A DNA stretch of 64,000 bases from Paraperibacillus marinus. Lineage in GTDB: Bacteria; Bacillota; Bacilli; Bacillales; DSM-1321. The position numbers and the translations under genes are program-made. Positions 25,459-32,558 of the stretch are shown piece after piece. The notes beneath the pieces are model-generated. The model was not told where the DNA came from and did no database searches. It saw only the letters and a program-made list of their open reading frames with translations. The DNA is taken from contig NZ_CP143542.1 of NCBI RefSeq assembly GCF_046237605.1, forward strand, positions 3,906,001 through 3,970,000, written 5' to 3'. Numbering within the stretch: position 1 is the first letter of the stretch; each line of letters starts with the position of its first letter.

Positions 25459-25595
25459 TCACTAGTATTTTCCTACGTCTTATTTACTATTTTAATAGGG
25501 ATTCAGAGTTGCAGGAATAGGTCAAAATAACTATATTATGACTTTTTTAGTTCTTGTTTACTAAAATAAAAACAGCCCTCAGGCGGGGCTGCAAA

Positions 25596-25943
25596 TTATT
25601 TCCGTTTATCATAGAAATAGCCATCGGTGGCCAATCCTTGATATGGATTGATATACTTCTGGCTGCCGAGCTTTTTCTGCTGCAGTTTTTTAATGTCCTG
25701 CTGTATTTCTCTCTTAATTTGAGCCATCTTGTCATTTACCTGCTTTTCGAGACCAATCAGCAGCAGGCCCGTCGTTTTTTCTTCATCAGAAAAAGGCGCT
25801 GTGGCTGCTGCAAGAAGCGACTGCCGCTCTTCTAGGATCCTCTCAATCTCAGTAACCTGTTCTTCCCGTTTCTCTTCTGTGGATGTTTGCATAAGGTCTA
25901 TAAGCTTCAGGGAAAGATTGCGATATGGCAGCAGGCGGTTCAT
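25596..25943 (-). CDS. fliT: Flagellar export chaperone FliT
   Basis: A 115-aa mostly helical protein that in Bacillus chaperones the filament cap protein FliD to the export apparatus. It has heptad-like helices (EEKREEQVTEIERILEERQ) and a polar C-terminal tail (GLATDGYFYDKRK). The start at 25943 overlaps the fliS stop by one base (TAATG), indicating translational coupling; a longer frame would begin inside fliS. Sequence conservation of FliT is low, so the call rests mainly on position after fliS and on helical content. Confidence 0.85.
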   Translation of the reverse strand: MNRLLPYRNLSLKLIDLMQTSTEEKREEQVTEIERILEERQSLLAAATAPFSDEEKTTGLLLIGLEKQVNDKMAQIKREIQQDIKKLQQKKLGSQKYINPYQGLATDGYFYDKRK

Positions 25944-26344
25944 TAGATGGACCCGCCCTGCGTGTATTGTTTCTGGCGGTTTGTCTGGATGACCTGTTTC
26001 CATGTATCGCGGAATTCTGTGATGAGGGATTCTACCTCATCGAGAATGCTAATATCATTTTTTATATTAGCTTCTATCAGACGGTGGTTCATATAGTCAT
26101 ACATAGTCATCATATTTTGTGAAACTTCCAGTTCCATATTTAATGTGACCATTAATTCCTGAATGATTTTCTGCGCCTTCTGGAGATTTGTATTTTTCGC
26201 TTCTATTTTCTTATTCTCAATGGCCGTTTTTGCCTGGTGGATAAATTTGATACATCCGGTGTATAGCATTAAGGTAAGCTCGCCCGGCGAGGCAGTATTG
26301 ACGCTGTTATTTTGATATGCCTGGTAAGGATTTTGCAATGCCAT
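25943..26344 (-). CDS. fliS: Flagellin export chaperone FliS
   Basis: A 133-aa four-helix protein that binds the C terminus of flagellin and prevents early polymerisation. It has the family start NPYQAYQNNSVNTASPGELTLMLY and the LEEVESLITEFRDTW-like last helix (here LDEVESLITEFRDTW). In B. subtilis FliS also joins the FliW-CsrA homeostasis loop through flagellin. AAAGGAAG precedes the ATG. It lies between flaG and fliT in the usual order. Confidence 0.95.
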   Translation of the reverse strand: MALQNPYQAYQNNSVNTASPGELTLMLYTGCIKFIHQAKTAIENKKIEAKNTNLQKAQKIIQELMVTLNMELEVSQNMMTMYDYMNHRLIEANIKNDISILDEVESLITEFRDTWKQVIQTNRQKQYTQGGSI

Positions 26345-26468
26345 TTATAGATCTTCCTTTCCTATTACTCTCCGATAAAACGCTGTAATTTTCGCTAGCA
26401 GTTGCCTTCGACATGATTAAAACGGGCTTCCACCACTGATTCTTAAGAGTCATCAAGATTTCACCTGA

Positions 26469-26822
26469 TTATATTTTTTTATCCATGATAATACCTAAAT
26501 ATTGTTCCATTTGAGCAAATACATCTAACATTTTTTTAGGCGGAATTTCTTTAATTAACTCGTTCGTTTGGCTATCTACTATCGTGACGTAATACTCATG
26601 CAATTTTTCATGAAACTCAAACTTGAGAGCAGTATGGTTTAAAAACTGATTTAAACTGTTAACCATATTATTCAACTTTTCTTCGGTTAATTCATTTTTA
26701 ATGTCTTTCTTACTTTCTAAAACATCTGGCTGTTCTTCATTTACCTGAGAACTTTCTTTACCGTTATACTCTGTTGGTCTAGTTGAGGTAGGAGAAAGAT
26801 TATTTGAAAGGCGCTCAATCAT
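26469..26822 (-). CDS. flaG: Flagellar protein FlaG (YvyC-like)
   Basis: A 117-aa protein. The first 45 residues are polar and variable; the conserved FlaG domain covers about 46-115, with LNQFLNHTALKFEFHEKLHE, the YYVTIVDSQTNELIKEIPPK core and a terminal helix. FlaG proteins influence filament length; the mechanism is unclear. It is the first gene of a minus-strand unit flaG-fliS-fliT with a SigD promoter. In B. subtilis fliD lies between flaG and fliS; here it is moved and inverted. Confidence 0.9.
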   Translation of the reverse strand: MIERLSNNLSPTSTRPTEYNGKESSQVNEEQPDVLESKKDIKNELTEEKLNNMVNSLNQFLNHTALKFEFHEKLHEYYVTIVDSQTNELIKEIPPKKMLDVFAQMEQYLGIIMDKKI

Positions 26823-26863
26823 AAATTTATCCTCCGAAATTAAAAAATTACATTATAGTTTCT

Positions 26864-26889
26864 TTATCGGACGCACTACCATTTTCTTA
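26864..26889 (-). promoter_or_regulatory. SigD promoter of flaG-fliS-fliT
   Basis: On the minus strand TAAG, a 14-nt spacer and TCCGATAA match the SigD motility consensus TAAA-N14-16-GCCGATAA. It lies about 42 bp upstream of flaG. The AT-rich stretch 26890-27153 shows no gene. Confidence 0.8.
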
Positions 26890-27153
26890 ATATAAAAATT
26901 TTCCAGTATAAAAAGAAATTTTATCTTTAACCCAATCTATAAATTAACACTCGCCTAATAACTATATGGGCTAACCAATTAAACGGCGTTTCATTTGATC
27001 GTGCCTCATTTTCTAATTTGTTTTCAGTAATTTCGACCTTTATTGCAGGATCTTAGTCAACTTAACATATCTAGAAAAGTCATTATAAATTTCTTGTCTG
27101 AAATTCCAAAGAGATTTATGGTTTTTCTATATTTTACTCCTTATACTTTTATT

Positions 27154-27179
27154 TAAAAAAATACATAATTTGCCGATAA
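27154..27179 (+). promoter_or_regulatory. SigD promoter of fliD
   Basis: TAAA, a 14-nt spacer and a perfect GCCGATAA stand about 80 bp before the fliD start on the plus strand. The spacing is identical to the flaG, hag and flgM promoters in this window. Confidence 0.88.
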
Positions 27180-27258
27180 TATTATAGAGGTATGACTTTA
27201 TCGATTTATTAGTATTTACAATTAGATAACTATAATAATTTACAGAGGAGAATTAACT

Positions 27259-28827
27259 ATGAGAATAAACGGATTTTCAGGTTTTGATGTTGACTCAGCT
27301 GTTAAAGAATTGATGACTGCGGCCAGAAAACCAGTAGATAAGCTGCATCAACAAAGACAACTGCAAACTTGGAAGACTGATTCATATCGAGATGTTAATA
27401 CAAAGCTAACTGAACTTCGTAATCTCATGAAAGATATGCGTATGGCAGGTGATTTTAACAAGAACTCATCTGAGTCTTCGAACCCTAACGCTGTAGCAGC
27501 GACTGTAATCGGTTCTCCCACACAAGCAAGCTATGATATCACCGGTATTAAATTAGCCGAATCGGAAAGAACTGCTTCTGTTAAGTTCTTTGCTACTGTT
27601 ACAGACTCTACTAAAACAATGACAGACCTCGGTGTGACGCAGGCGGGCTCTATATTGATTAATGGTCAAACTATCAGTGTCGATCCAGCTGAAACACTTG
27701 ATGCGTTTATGAATAAGGTCAACACAACTGCTGGCATTGGTTTAAAAATGACTTATTCTGCAGCAGACAAATCGATTACCTTTACAAGTTTGAACACAGG
27801 AGATTTATCTAAGGTTATCATTGAAACAGATCCTAATAGTGCAGCAGCTAACCCCCTTTCCGCTTTAGGAATATCAATGGGATCAACTGGACAAATTAAC
27901 ACCACTGATGAGAACACTTTTGGCAATAGTACTACCGTTTCTTCTGTACAGGGACGTAATAAAATTCAAGCAGAAGCTATCATAAATGGTTTATTGTATA
28001 AGTCCGACACTAACTCCATTACTTATGATGGTGTAAAGTTTGATATAAAAGGGACTTCTGCAGCTATAACCACTATAACGCAAAAGAAAGATAATGATGC
28101 CATCTTTGATAGAATCAAAAAATTTGTTGATACGTATAACAGTTTGGTTGACGATCTCACCAGCAAGGTAAATGAGAGGAAAGCTAAAGGATACGACCCT
28201 CTAACAGATGAGCAAAGAACCGCTATGAAAGATAGTCAAATCGAAAACTGGGAATCAAAAGCCAAGGAAGGTTTATTAGGCAGAGATCCGCTTATAACTA
28301 ATCTTCTTACAAAAATGCGTTCAGCTACAAATGCTCCTGTCATTGACAAATCAAGCGGTAGTAGTGTAACTGTTGGTACTTTAAGCTCCATCGGAATTGG
28401 ATTGGCTGAGAGTTGGAAGGATAACGGAAAGTTAAAGATAGACGAAACCAAATTAAAGGCTGCGATAGCCAACGATTTAACTAAGGTGACAAACATTTTT
28501 AGTAAAAGCACTAGCAATCTTCCATCTGGAGACACGTCCAATACTCTCAAAAGCCTTGAAAAGTATAATCAAAGTGGTGTTGCTGACAGGCTATATGAAC
28601 AAATAGATGCAGTGATGACCGCCCTAGGTAAGCAAGCTTTAAATGGACCGATTAGTGTGGTAGGTAAACAAATTTACGCAATAGACAAGCGTATCGATGA
28701 TTTTGAACAACGGATGGTTTCACTGGAAAACAAGTATTATAAACAATTTACTGCTATGGAGAAAGCTATGCAAAACGCTAATAATCAAAGCAGCTGGTTA
28801 ATGAGTCAATTTGGTGGTGGACAATAA
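27259..28827 (+). CDS. fliD: Flagellar hook-associated protein 2 (filament cap) FliD
   Basis: A 522-aa cap protein that folds exported flagellin at the filament tip. The conserved N terminus (MRINGFSGFDVDSAVKELM, then KPVDKLHQQRQLQTWK and YRDVN) and C terminus (IDDFEQRMVSLENKYYKQFT followed by AMEKAMQN) are typical D0/D1 coiled coils; the middle is variable. The start follows AGAGGAG. It is transcribed from the plus strand with its own SigD promoter and two terminators, opposite to all other flagellar genes here, whereas in B. subtilis it is co-directional. The surrounding DNA is visibly richer in A and T than the neighbouring genes. Confidence 0.96.
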   Translation: MRINGFSGFDVDSAVKELMTAARKPVDKLHQQRQLQTWKTDSYRDVNTKLTELRNLMKDMRMAGDFNKNSSESSNPNAVAATVIGSPTQASYDITGIKLAESERTASVKFFATVTDSTKTMTDLGVTQAGSILINGQTISVDPAETLDAFMNKVNTTAGIGLKMTYSAADKSITFTSLNTGDLSKVIIETDPNSAAANPLSALGISMGSTGQINTTDENTFGNSTTVSSVQGRNKIQAEAIINGLLYKSDTNSITYDGVKFDIKGTSAAITTITQKKDNDAIFDRIKKFVDTYNSLVDDLTSKVNERKAKGYDPLTDEQRTAMKDSQIENWESKAKEGLLGRDPLITNLLTKMRSATNAPVIDKSSGSSVTVGTLSSIGIGLAESWKDNGKLKIDETKLKAAIANDLTKVTNIFSKSTSNLPSGDTSNTLKSLEKYNQSGVADRLYEQIDAVMTALGKQALNGPISVVGKQIYAIDKRIDDFEQRMVSLENKYYKQFTAMEKAMQNANNQSSWLMSQFGGGQ

Positions 28828-28891
28828 TATAGTAATGTTTAAAAAGTTCAGATGTACAAGGTAACGATAAAGACAGAAATTCTTTCAAGAT

Positions 28892-28921
28892 CTTCGGCAG
28901 TGATGCCGAAGGTTCTTTTTA
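28892..28921 (+). terminator. Terminator of fliD
   Basis: CTTCGGCA pairs across GTGA with TGCCGAAG and is followed by GTTCTTTTT, 65 bp after the fliD stop. Confidence 0.85.
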
Positions 28922-28996
28922 CCTGCGGGCAAACGCCACGATGGAAATTCTTCAAAAGATAGTTAATGACTGTAATGTGAATAAAAGAGCAGAAAT

Positions 28997-29034
28997 AGAG
29001 ACCCTAGGAAATTTCCTAGAGTCTCTATCTTTTT
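28997..29034. terminator. Second hairpin terminator between fliD and the glycosyltransferase
   Basis: AGAGAC-CTAGGAAA pairs with TTTCCTAG-GTCTCT with one mismatch, ending in ATCTTTTT on the plus strand. It lies between convergent genes and may work in both directions. Confidence 0.7.
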
Positions 29035-29059
29035 CGCAAATCTTAACCGTCGGGCGAAG

Positions 29060-29110
29060 ATTAACGAAGCAATTGAAAACACCTTATGCTGTTGGTTAGT
29101 TTGAACTCCA
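29060..29110 (-). pseudogene. Remnant of a flagellin gene 3' end
   Basis: This 51-bp stretch aligns without gaps to the 3' end of hag at 30304-30354, with roughly three quarters of positions identical, including the shared block GCTGTTGGTTAG on the plus strand. In the minus-strand frame it still encodes QTNQQ where hag encodes QANQQ, then loses the frame. No flagellin start is present. B. subtilis has the flagellin-like ORF yvzB in the same neighbourhood, so this may be a further decayed counterpart. Confidence 0.65.
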
Positions 29111-29165
29111 TAATCACAAGCGTTGTAATTATTTTTGATTCTATTGACTGGATAGCCTGACTAAG

Positions 29166-30236
29166 TCAATGCAGCAGTTCTTCTAACCTTTTTCGAGCCG
29201 GTTTATATTTATATTCCGAAGATTTTTTGTAATACTCTATTGCCTTACTTTTATTATCCGTTGTTTCATATACCGTCCCTAAATTATAAAGAGCTAAATA
29301 ACTACCAGTCCCCTTGACGATTTCTTGTTTTTTGTCTTCATCTATTTCTAAACATCTTAAATACTCTCGTTCAATTAAAGGAAAATAATTTATGTATTTA
29401 TTCACATTACTGAATACTAACTCCATAAAAAAAACACCACACACAAAGTGAAAGTCTGTTGACGATGCTAAATTATTTTTTTCCATTTCAATTATTCTTA
29501 AACCAAATTCTAAATTCCCACTTTTTATCAAACTATATATATAATCAACTATCAATTTAGGTTTAAAATATACATTGTTATCTATATTTTTATAAGATGA
29601 AGAAAAGTAATTAGTTGCTTTAGTATAATCCTTTTTCAAATAATATTGCTTACCGACTTGATATAGGATGTAAGGATCACTTGGAGATATCTTTAGTTCC
29701 TCAAATAAGAGGGGAAGATTTCTATCGGTTTTATCATTCTGATAATAACCATCATGTTCAACATTAACAGAAATTTTCTCTCTCGGGAAAGTTGACTCTA
29801 TCTGTTCATGAACTCTTCCCTTAAAAAAAATCCCGTTATTAGGAAATAATCTAGAAACATAGGAGGACTCTATCTGTTCTTTTCCATCATCTAAATATCT
29901 ACTTAAAATATTTACTCTACCAATTTTATTATTATTTTTTTCTATAAAATCCATTAAAGAATGATGACCAGATAAGATGTATTCATCAGCATCTAAAACT
30001 AGGTTCCAATCAGAGGTTGATTGTCTTATGCTAAAATTCCTTGCATCAGAAAAATCATTTCTCCATTCATATTCAAATACTCTTGCTCCGTTATTAAGTG
30101 CAATATTTCTAGTATTATCAATTGAACCTGTGTCAACAATAATTATCTCATTTACAAAGTCTTTTACACTATCAATACACCTTTTAAGGTTTTTTTCCTC
30201 ATTTTTCACAATCATTACTAAAGCTAAAGTCTTCAA
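29166..30236 (-). CDS. Family 2 glycosyltransferase with TPR-like tail, next to flagellin
   Basis: A 356-aa enzyme. The GT-A domain (residues 1-about 160) shows VMIVKNEEKNLKRCIDSV, IIIVDTGSIDNT, the DFSDARNFS segment and the metal-binding DADEY (DXD-type) motif. After residue about 185, helical repeats with tetratricopeptide character follow (YILYQVGKQYYLKKDYTKA, YNLGTVYETTDNKSKAIEYY). This layout matches SunS-type and flagellin-modifying transferases. A TTG start follows AAGGAG. It lies directly downstream of hag, past a terminator, and is low in GC. Flagellin glycosylation is inferred from context; the sugar is unknown. Confidence 0.85.
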   Translation of the reverse strand: MKTLALVMIVKNEEKNLKRCIDSVKDFVNEIIIVDTGSIDNTRNIALNNGARVFEYEWRNDFSDARNFSIRQSTSDWNLVLDADEYILSGHHSLMDFIEKNNNKIGRVNILSRYLDDGKEQIESSYVSRLFPNNGIFFKGRVHEQIESTFPREKISVNVEHDGYYQNDKTDRNLPLLFEELKISPSDPYILYQVGKQYYLKKDYTKATNYFSSSYKNIDNNVYFKPKLIVDYIYSLIKSGNLEFGLRIIEMEKNNLASSTDFHFVCGVFFMELVFSNVNKYINYFPLIEREYLRCLEIDEDKKQEIVKGTGSYLALYNLGTVYETTDNKSKAIEYYKKSSEYKYKPARKRLEELLH

Positions 30237-30264
30237 GAAAACAACTCCTTGATTGTTTATTAAT

Positions 30265-30296
30265 AAAAGGACCTTAGATTTTCTAAGGTCCTTTTG
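30265..30296 (-). terminator. Terminator of hag
   Basis: A stem of about 14 bp (AAAAGGACCTTAGA and its complement, 3-nt loop) with T runs at its feet stands 6 bp after the hag stop codon. Confidence 0.9.
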
Positions 30297-30302
30297 CTAA
30301 AA

Positions 30303-31112
30303 TTAACGTAACAACTGCAATACACCTTGAGGCTGTTGGTTAGCTTGAGCCAACATTGCTTGAGCAGCTTGAGAAAGGATAGAGTTCTTAGTTTGTTCCA
30401 TCATTTCTTTTGCCATGTCTACGTCACGTACACGAGATTCAGCAGCTGTTAAATTTTCAGAAGATGTGTTTAAGTTGTTAATAGTATGTTCTAGACGGTT
30501 TTGAGTCGCACCTAATTTTGAACGCACAGTTGAAACAGTTTCAATAGCTGTATCTAAAGCACCCATCGCTGTTTGAGCATTAGCCTTAGTCGTTAAGTCT
30601 CCAACTGTTGTCAAAAGAGCTGCTGCATCCATGTCCTGGAATGTAAAAGAAATTTTCTGTCCAGCATTTGCTCCAACTTGAAAATCAACGGTAGTTCCAG
30701 TAGTCCAAAGTTTTTGAGTATTAAACTCAGTTTCGTCAGAGATGCGGGTAACTTCTAATGCTAAAGCTTGGTACTCCTCGTTTAGCGCCGCACGGTCTTC
30801 CGTTACATTCGTATCGTTTGAAGCTTGTACTGAAAGTTCACGCATACGTTGAAGAATAGAATGTGTTTCATTTAGTGCACCTTCAGCTGTCTGAAGCATT
30901 GAAATTCCATCTTGAGCATTTCTTGAACCTTGTTCTAGACCACGGATTTGTCCACGCATTTTTTCTGAGATAGCTAGACCTGCTGCATCATCACCAGCAC
31001 GGTTGATGCGAAGACCTGAAGATAGCTTCTCCATTGACTTACCTTGTGCGTTAGTTGCTGTTGATAACTGACGATGTGTGTTAAGTGCTGCGATATTGTG
31101 ATTGATTCTCAT
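30303..31112 (-). CDS. hag: Flagellin
   Basis: The filament subunit, 269 aa. It is short, as in many bacilli, with little more than D0/D1. The N terminus MRINHNIAALNTHRQLSTAT and GLRINRAGDDAAGLAISEKM, and the C terminus AKEMMEQTKNSILSQAAQAM followed by LAQANQQPQGVLQLL, are hallmark coiled-coil regions. The central variable part (about 125-185) is small and rich in Ser/Thr/Asp. It is transcribed alone from a SigD promoter with a leader of about 90 nt carrying CsrA sites, and terminated by a strong hairpin. Confidence 0.98.
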   Translation of the reverse strand: MRINHNIAALNTHRQLSTATNAQGKSMEKLSSGLRINRAGDDAAGLAISEKMRGQIRGLEQGSRNAQDGISMLQTAEGALNETHSILQRMRELSVQASNDTNVTEDRAALNEEYQALALEVTRISDETEFNTQKLWTTGTTVDFQVGANAGQKISFTFQDMDAAALLTTVGDLTTKANAQTAMGALDTAIETVSTVRSKLGATQNRLEHTINNLNTSSENLTAAESRVRDVDMAKEMMEQTKNSILSQAAQAMLAQANQQPQGVLQLLR

Positions 31113-31120
31113 TACAAAAT

Positions 31121-31153
31121 TCCTCCTTGAATGTTATGGCCCACATCCTTGTG
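31121..31153 (-). promoter_or_regulatory. Two CsrA-binding sites in the hag leader
   Basis: On the minus strand CACA-AGGA-TGTG (31153-31142) forms a hairpin presenting AGGA in the loop and contains ACAAGGATGT, a full match to the core of the CsrA consensus RUACARGGAUGU. The second site is the Shine-Dalgarno CAAGGAGGA (31129-31121). This two-site layout matches the B. subtilis hag leader through which CsrA blocks translation. Confidence 0.82.
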
Positions 31154-31205
31154 TGCCCTATTATAAGGCTTGAAAGTCGGCCGCCTCTCAACCTTTACAA
31201 TAGTA

Positions 31206-31231
31206 TTATCGGAGGTGATGGGAATGTTTTA
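31206..31231 (-). promoter_or_regulatory. SigD promoter of hag
   Basis: On the minus strand TAAA, a 14-nt spacer and TCCGATAA match the SigD consensus, about 95 bp before the hag start. Confidence 0.88.
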
Positions 31232-31246
31232 ATAGTTTTTTTGAAT

Positions 31247-31477
31247 TTATTTATCTTTTTTTATGGAATTTATAAATTCGTTAAGATTTACCTTAGAAAC
31301 CAGTGCGTCCTTATTTTCATTTTGTATATCCAGGTATATTTCCTTCCTGAATACATCTACATTTTTCGGGGCATCGATGCCTATTTTGATTTGATCCCCG
31401 CTGACTGCCACAATCTTAATCTCAATATCCGGGCCAATTTGGATGGATTCGCCTTTTTTTCTGGTTAGTATGAGCAT
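31247..31477 (-). CDS. csrA: Carbon storage regulator CsrA, flagellin translation repressor
   Basis: A 76-aa RNA-binding homodimer. MLILTRKKGESIQIG, IKIVAVSGDQIKIGIDAPK and VFRKEI are the canonical beta strands. In bacilli CsrA binds the hag leader and is titrated by FliW. The start at MLILTRK follows AGGGGTGA. It is 7 bp downstream of fliW and part of the long fliW-csrA flagellar operon. The C-terminal tail (NLNEFINSIKKDK) is slightly longer than in enterobacterial CsrA, as expected for Firmicutes whose CsrA binds FliW. Confidence 0.97.
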   Translation of the reverse strand: MLILTRKKGESIQIGPDIEIKIVAVSGDQIKIGIDAPKNVDVFRKEIYLDIQNENKDALVSKVNLNEFINSIKKDK

Positions 31478-31484
31478 TTTATAT

Positions 31485-31922
31485 TCACCCCTTCTGTCCT
31501 GAAGCGGATTTTTGCAGGGGAGTCCGGATTGAATAGGCCGAGTCATGCAGGATCACCTGTTTGCCCAGGCGCTTTGTCCGGTTCACTACCACTGGTGCGG
31601 CAAGGTTAATCGTAGAGCTCTGGAAGGGTTCTTTTACAGATATGATGGAATAAACCTCAGCATCCTCCGGCTTTTCAATCTGCAGCTGCTCGATGGCAGC
31701 ATCATCTAACGTGAACTCGTAGGAAGGTTCAGTCAGAAACGGGATTACCAGCACAAACGCAACGTCCTTCGTTTTTACAGACTGCAATATCTGAATTTCC
31801 TCAGAAAGCGGCAGAATAACGAACTCCTTTTCATCATTAAAACCAGGGATTCCATCCTGGAAGGCCAGAACTTCCTGTTCCACTACATCTAATTGATCAT
31901 GATACTTAGTTTGAATAAACAT
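31485..31922 (-). CDS. fliW: Flagellar assembly factor FliW
   Basis: A 145-aa beta-barrel protein that binds either flagellin or CsrA. When cytoplasmic flagellin is exported, FliW is freed, captures CsrA and relieves hag repression. The sequence contains FQDGIPGFNDEKEFVILPL, the conserved core, and VVNRTKRLGKQVILHDSAY near the C terminus. The gene order yviE-fliW-csrA-hag and the CsrA sites in the hag leader show that the whole loop is present. Confidence 0.96.
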   Translation of the reverse strand: MFIQTKYHDQLDVVEQEVLAFQDGIPGFNDEKEFVILPLSEEIQILQSVKTKDVAFVLVIPFLTEPSYEFTLDDAAIEQLQIEKPEDAEVYSIISVKEPFQSSTINLAAPVVVNRTKRLGKQVILHDSAYSIRTPLQKSASGQKG

Positions 31923-31933
31923 TTTTGCCCTCC

Positions 31934-32506
31934 TCAGTATTTTTTATCAATGGCATTTGTAAATTCAATGGAAAGTGACGGATACTGCTTCATGCTGATT
32001 TCTGTCTGTCCTGGTGTATATTCATGGATCGGTTTCACAGCCTCGGCCGTTATCCTTGGTTTCTGCGGCACAGCATCCACCTTTACTTCTGCCGGTTCGT
32101 AATTAATCTTAACGCTGCCATGAGAGGGAACCCAGCCAATATTAAAATCATACATAGGGCTCTCACTATTTCGTTTTGCCTGGTTTACTATAGCCTTAAA
32201 CCCATTCTCTATCTGCATCAATTCATCGCCGTCTGAAGCGACACGCGCCAGGCCGCTCAGCCAGTCTTCATACCCTTGCTGGGCAAATTCCGCTGTCCGT
32301 TTGAAGATACTTTTAAGATCAACATCTTCTCGTGCCCTGGTCTGGTCGATTGTCAGCTTTCCCGGAGTCGTTTCAATTGAAAGCTCGGCTTTCGGCTGCT
32401 CAATGGATAGCTCAGCAGGCATTTGATCGATCATTTGCTGCGGCTGCACGGTTCTCATTTCTATCTTGCCTGGAGTTGACTGCAGGCGTATTTGCGGTAT
32501 ATTCAT
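31934..32506 (-). CDS. yviE: YviE-like flagellar-cluster protein (DUF6470)
   Basis: A 190-aa soluble protein with the typical repetitive N terminus (IRLQSTPGKIEMRT, PAELSIEQPKAELSIETTPG and KLTIDQ, beta-strand-like repeats) and a C-terminal part ending IHEYTPGQTEISMKQYPSLS. It is always found between flgL and fliW in bacilli and is co-transcribed with them. Its function is unknown; a late flagellar accessory role is inferred from its position only. Eleven bases separate it from fliW. Confidence 0.9.
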   Translation of the reverse strand: MNIPQIRLQSTPGKIEMRTVQPQQMIDQMPAELSIEQPKAELSIETTPGKLTIDQTRAREDVDLKSIFKRTAEFAQQGYEDWLSGLARVASDGDELMQIENGFKAIVNQAKRNSESPMYDFNIGWVPSHGSVKINYEPAEVKVDAVPQKPRITAEAVKPIHEYTPGQTEISMKQYPSLSIEFTNAIDKKY

Positions 32507-32558
32507 AGGCTTCTCTCCTTATTCAGCATTGAAAAAAAAGCTATTCATTTAGAATAGC

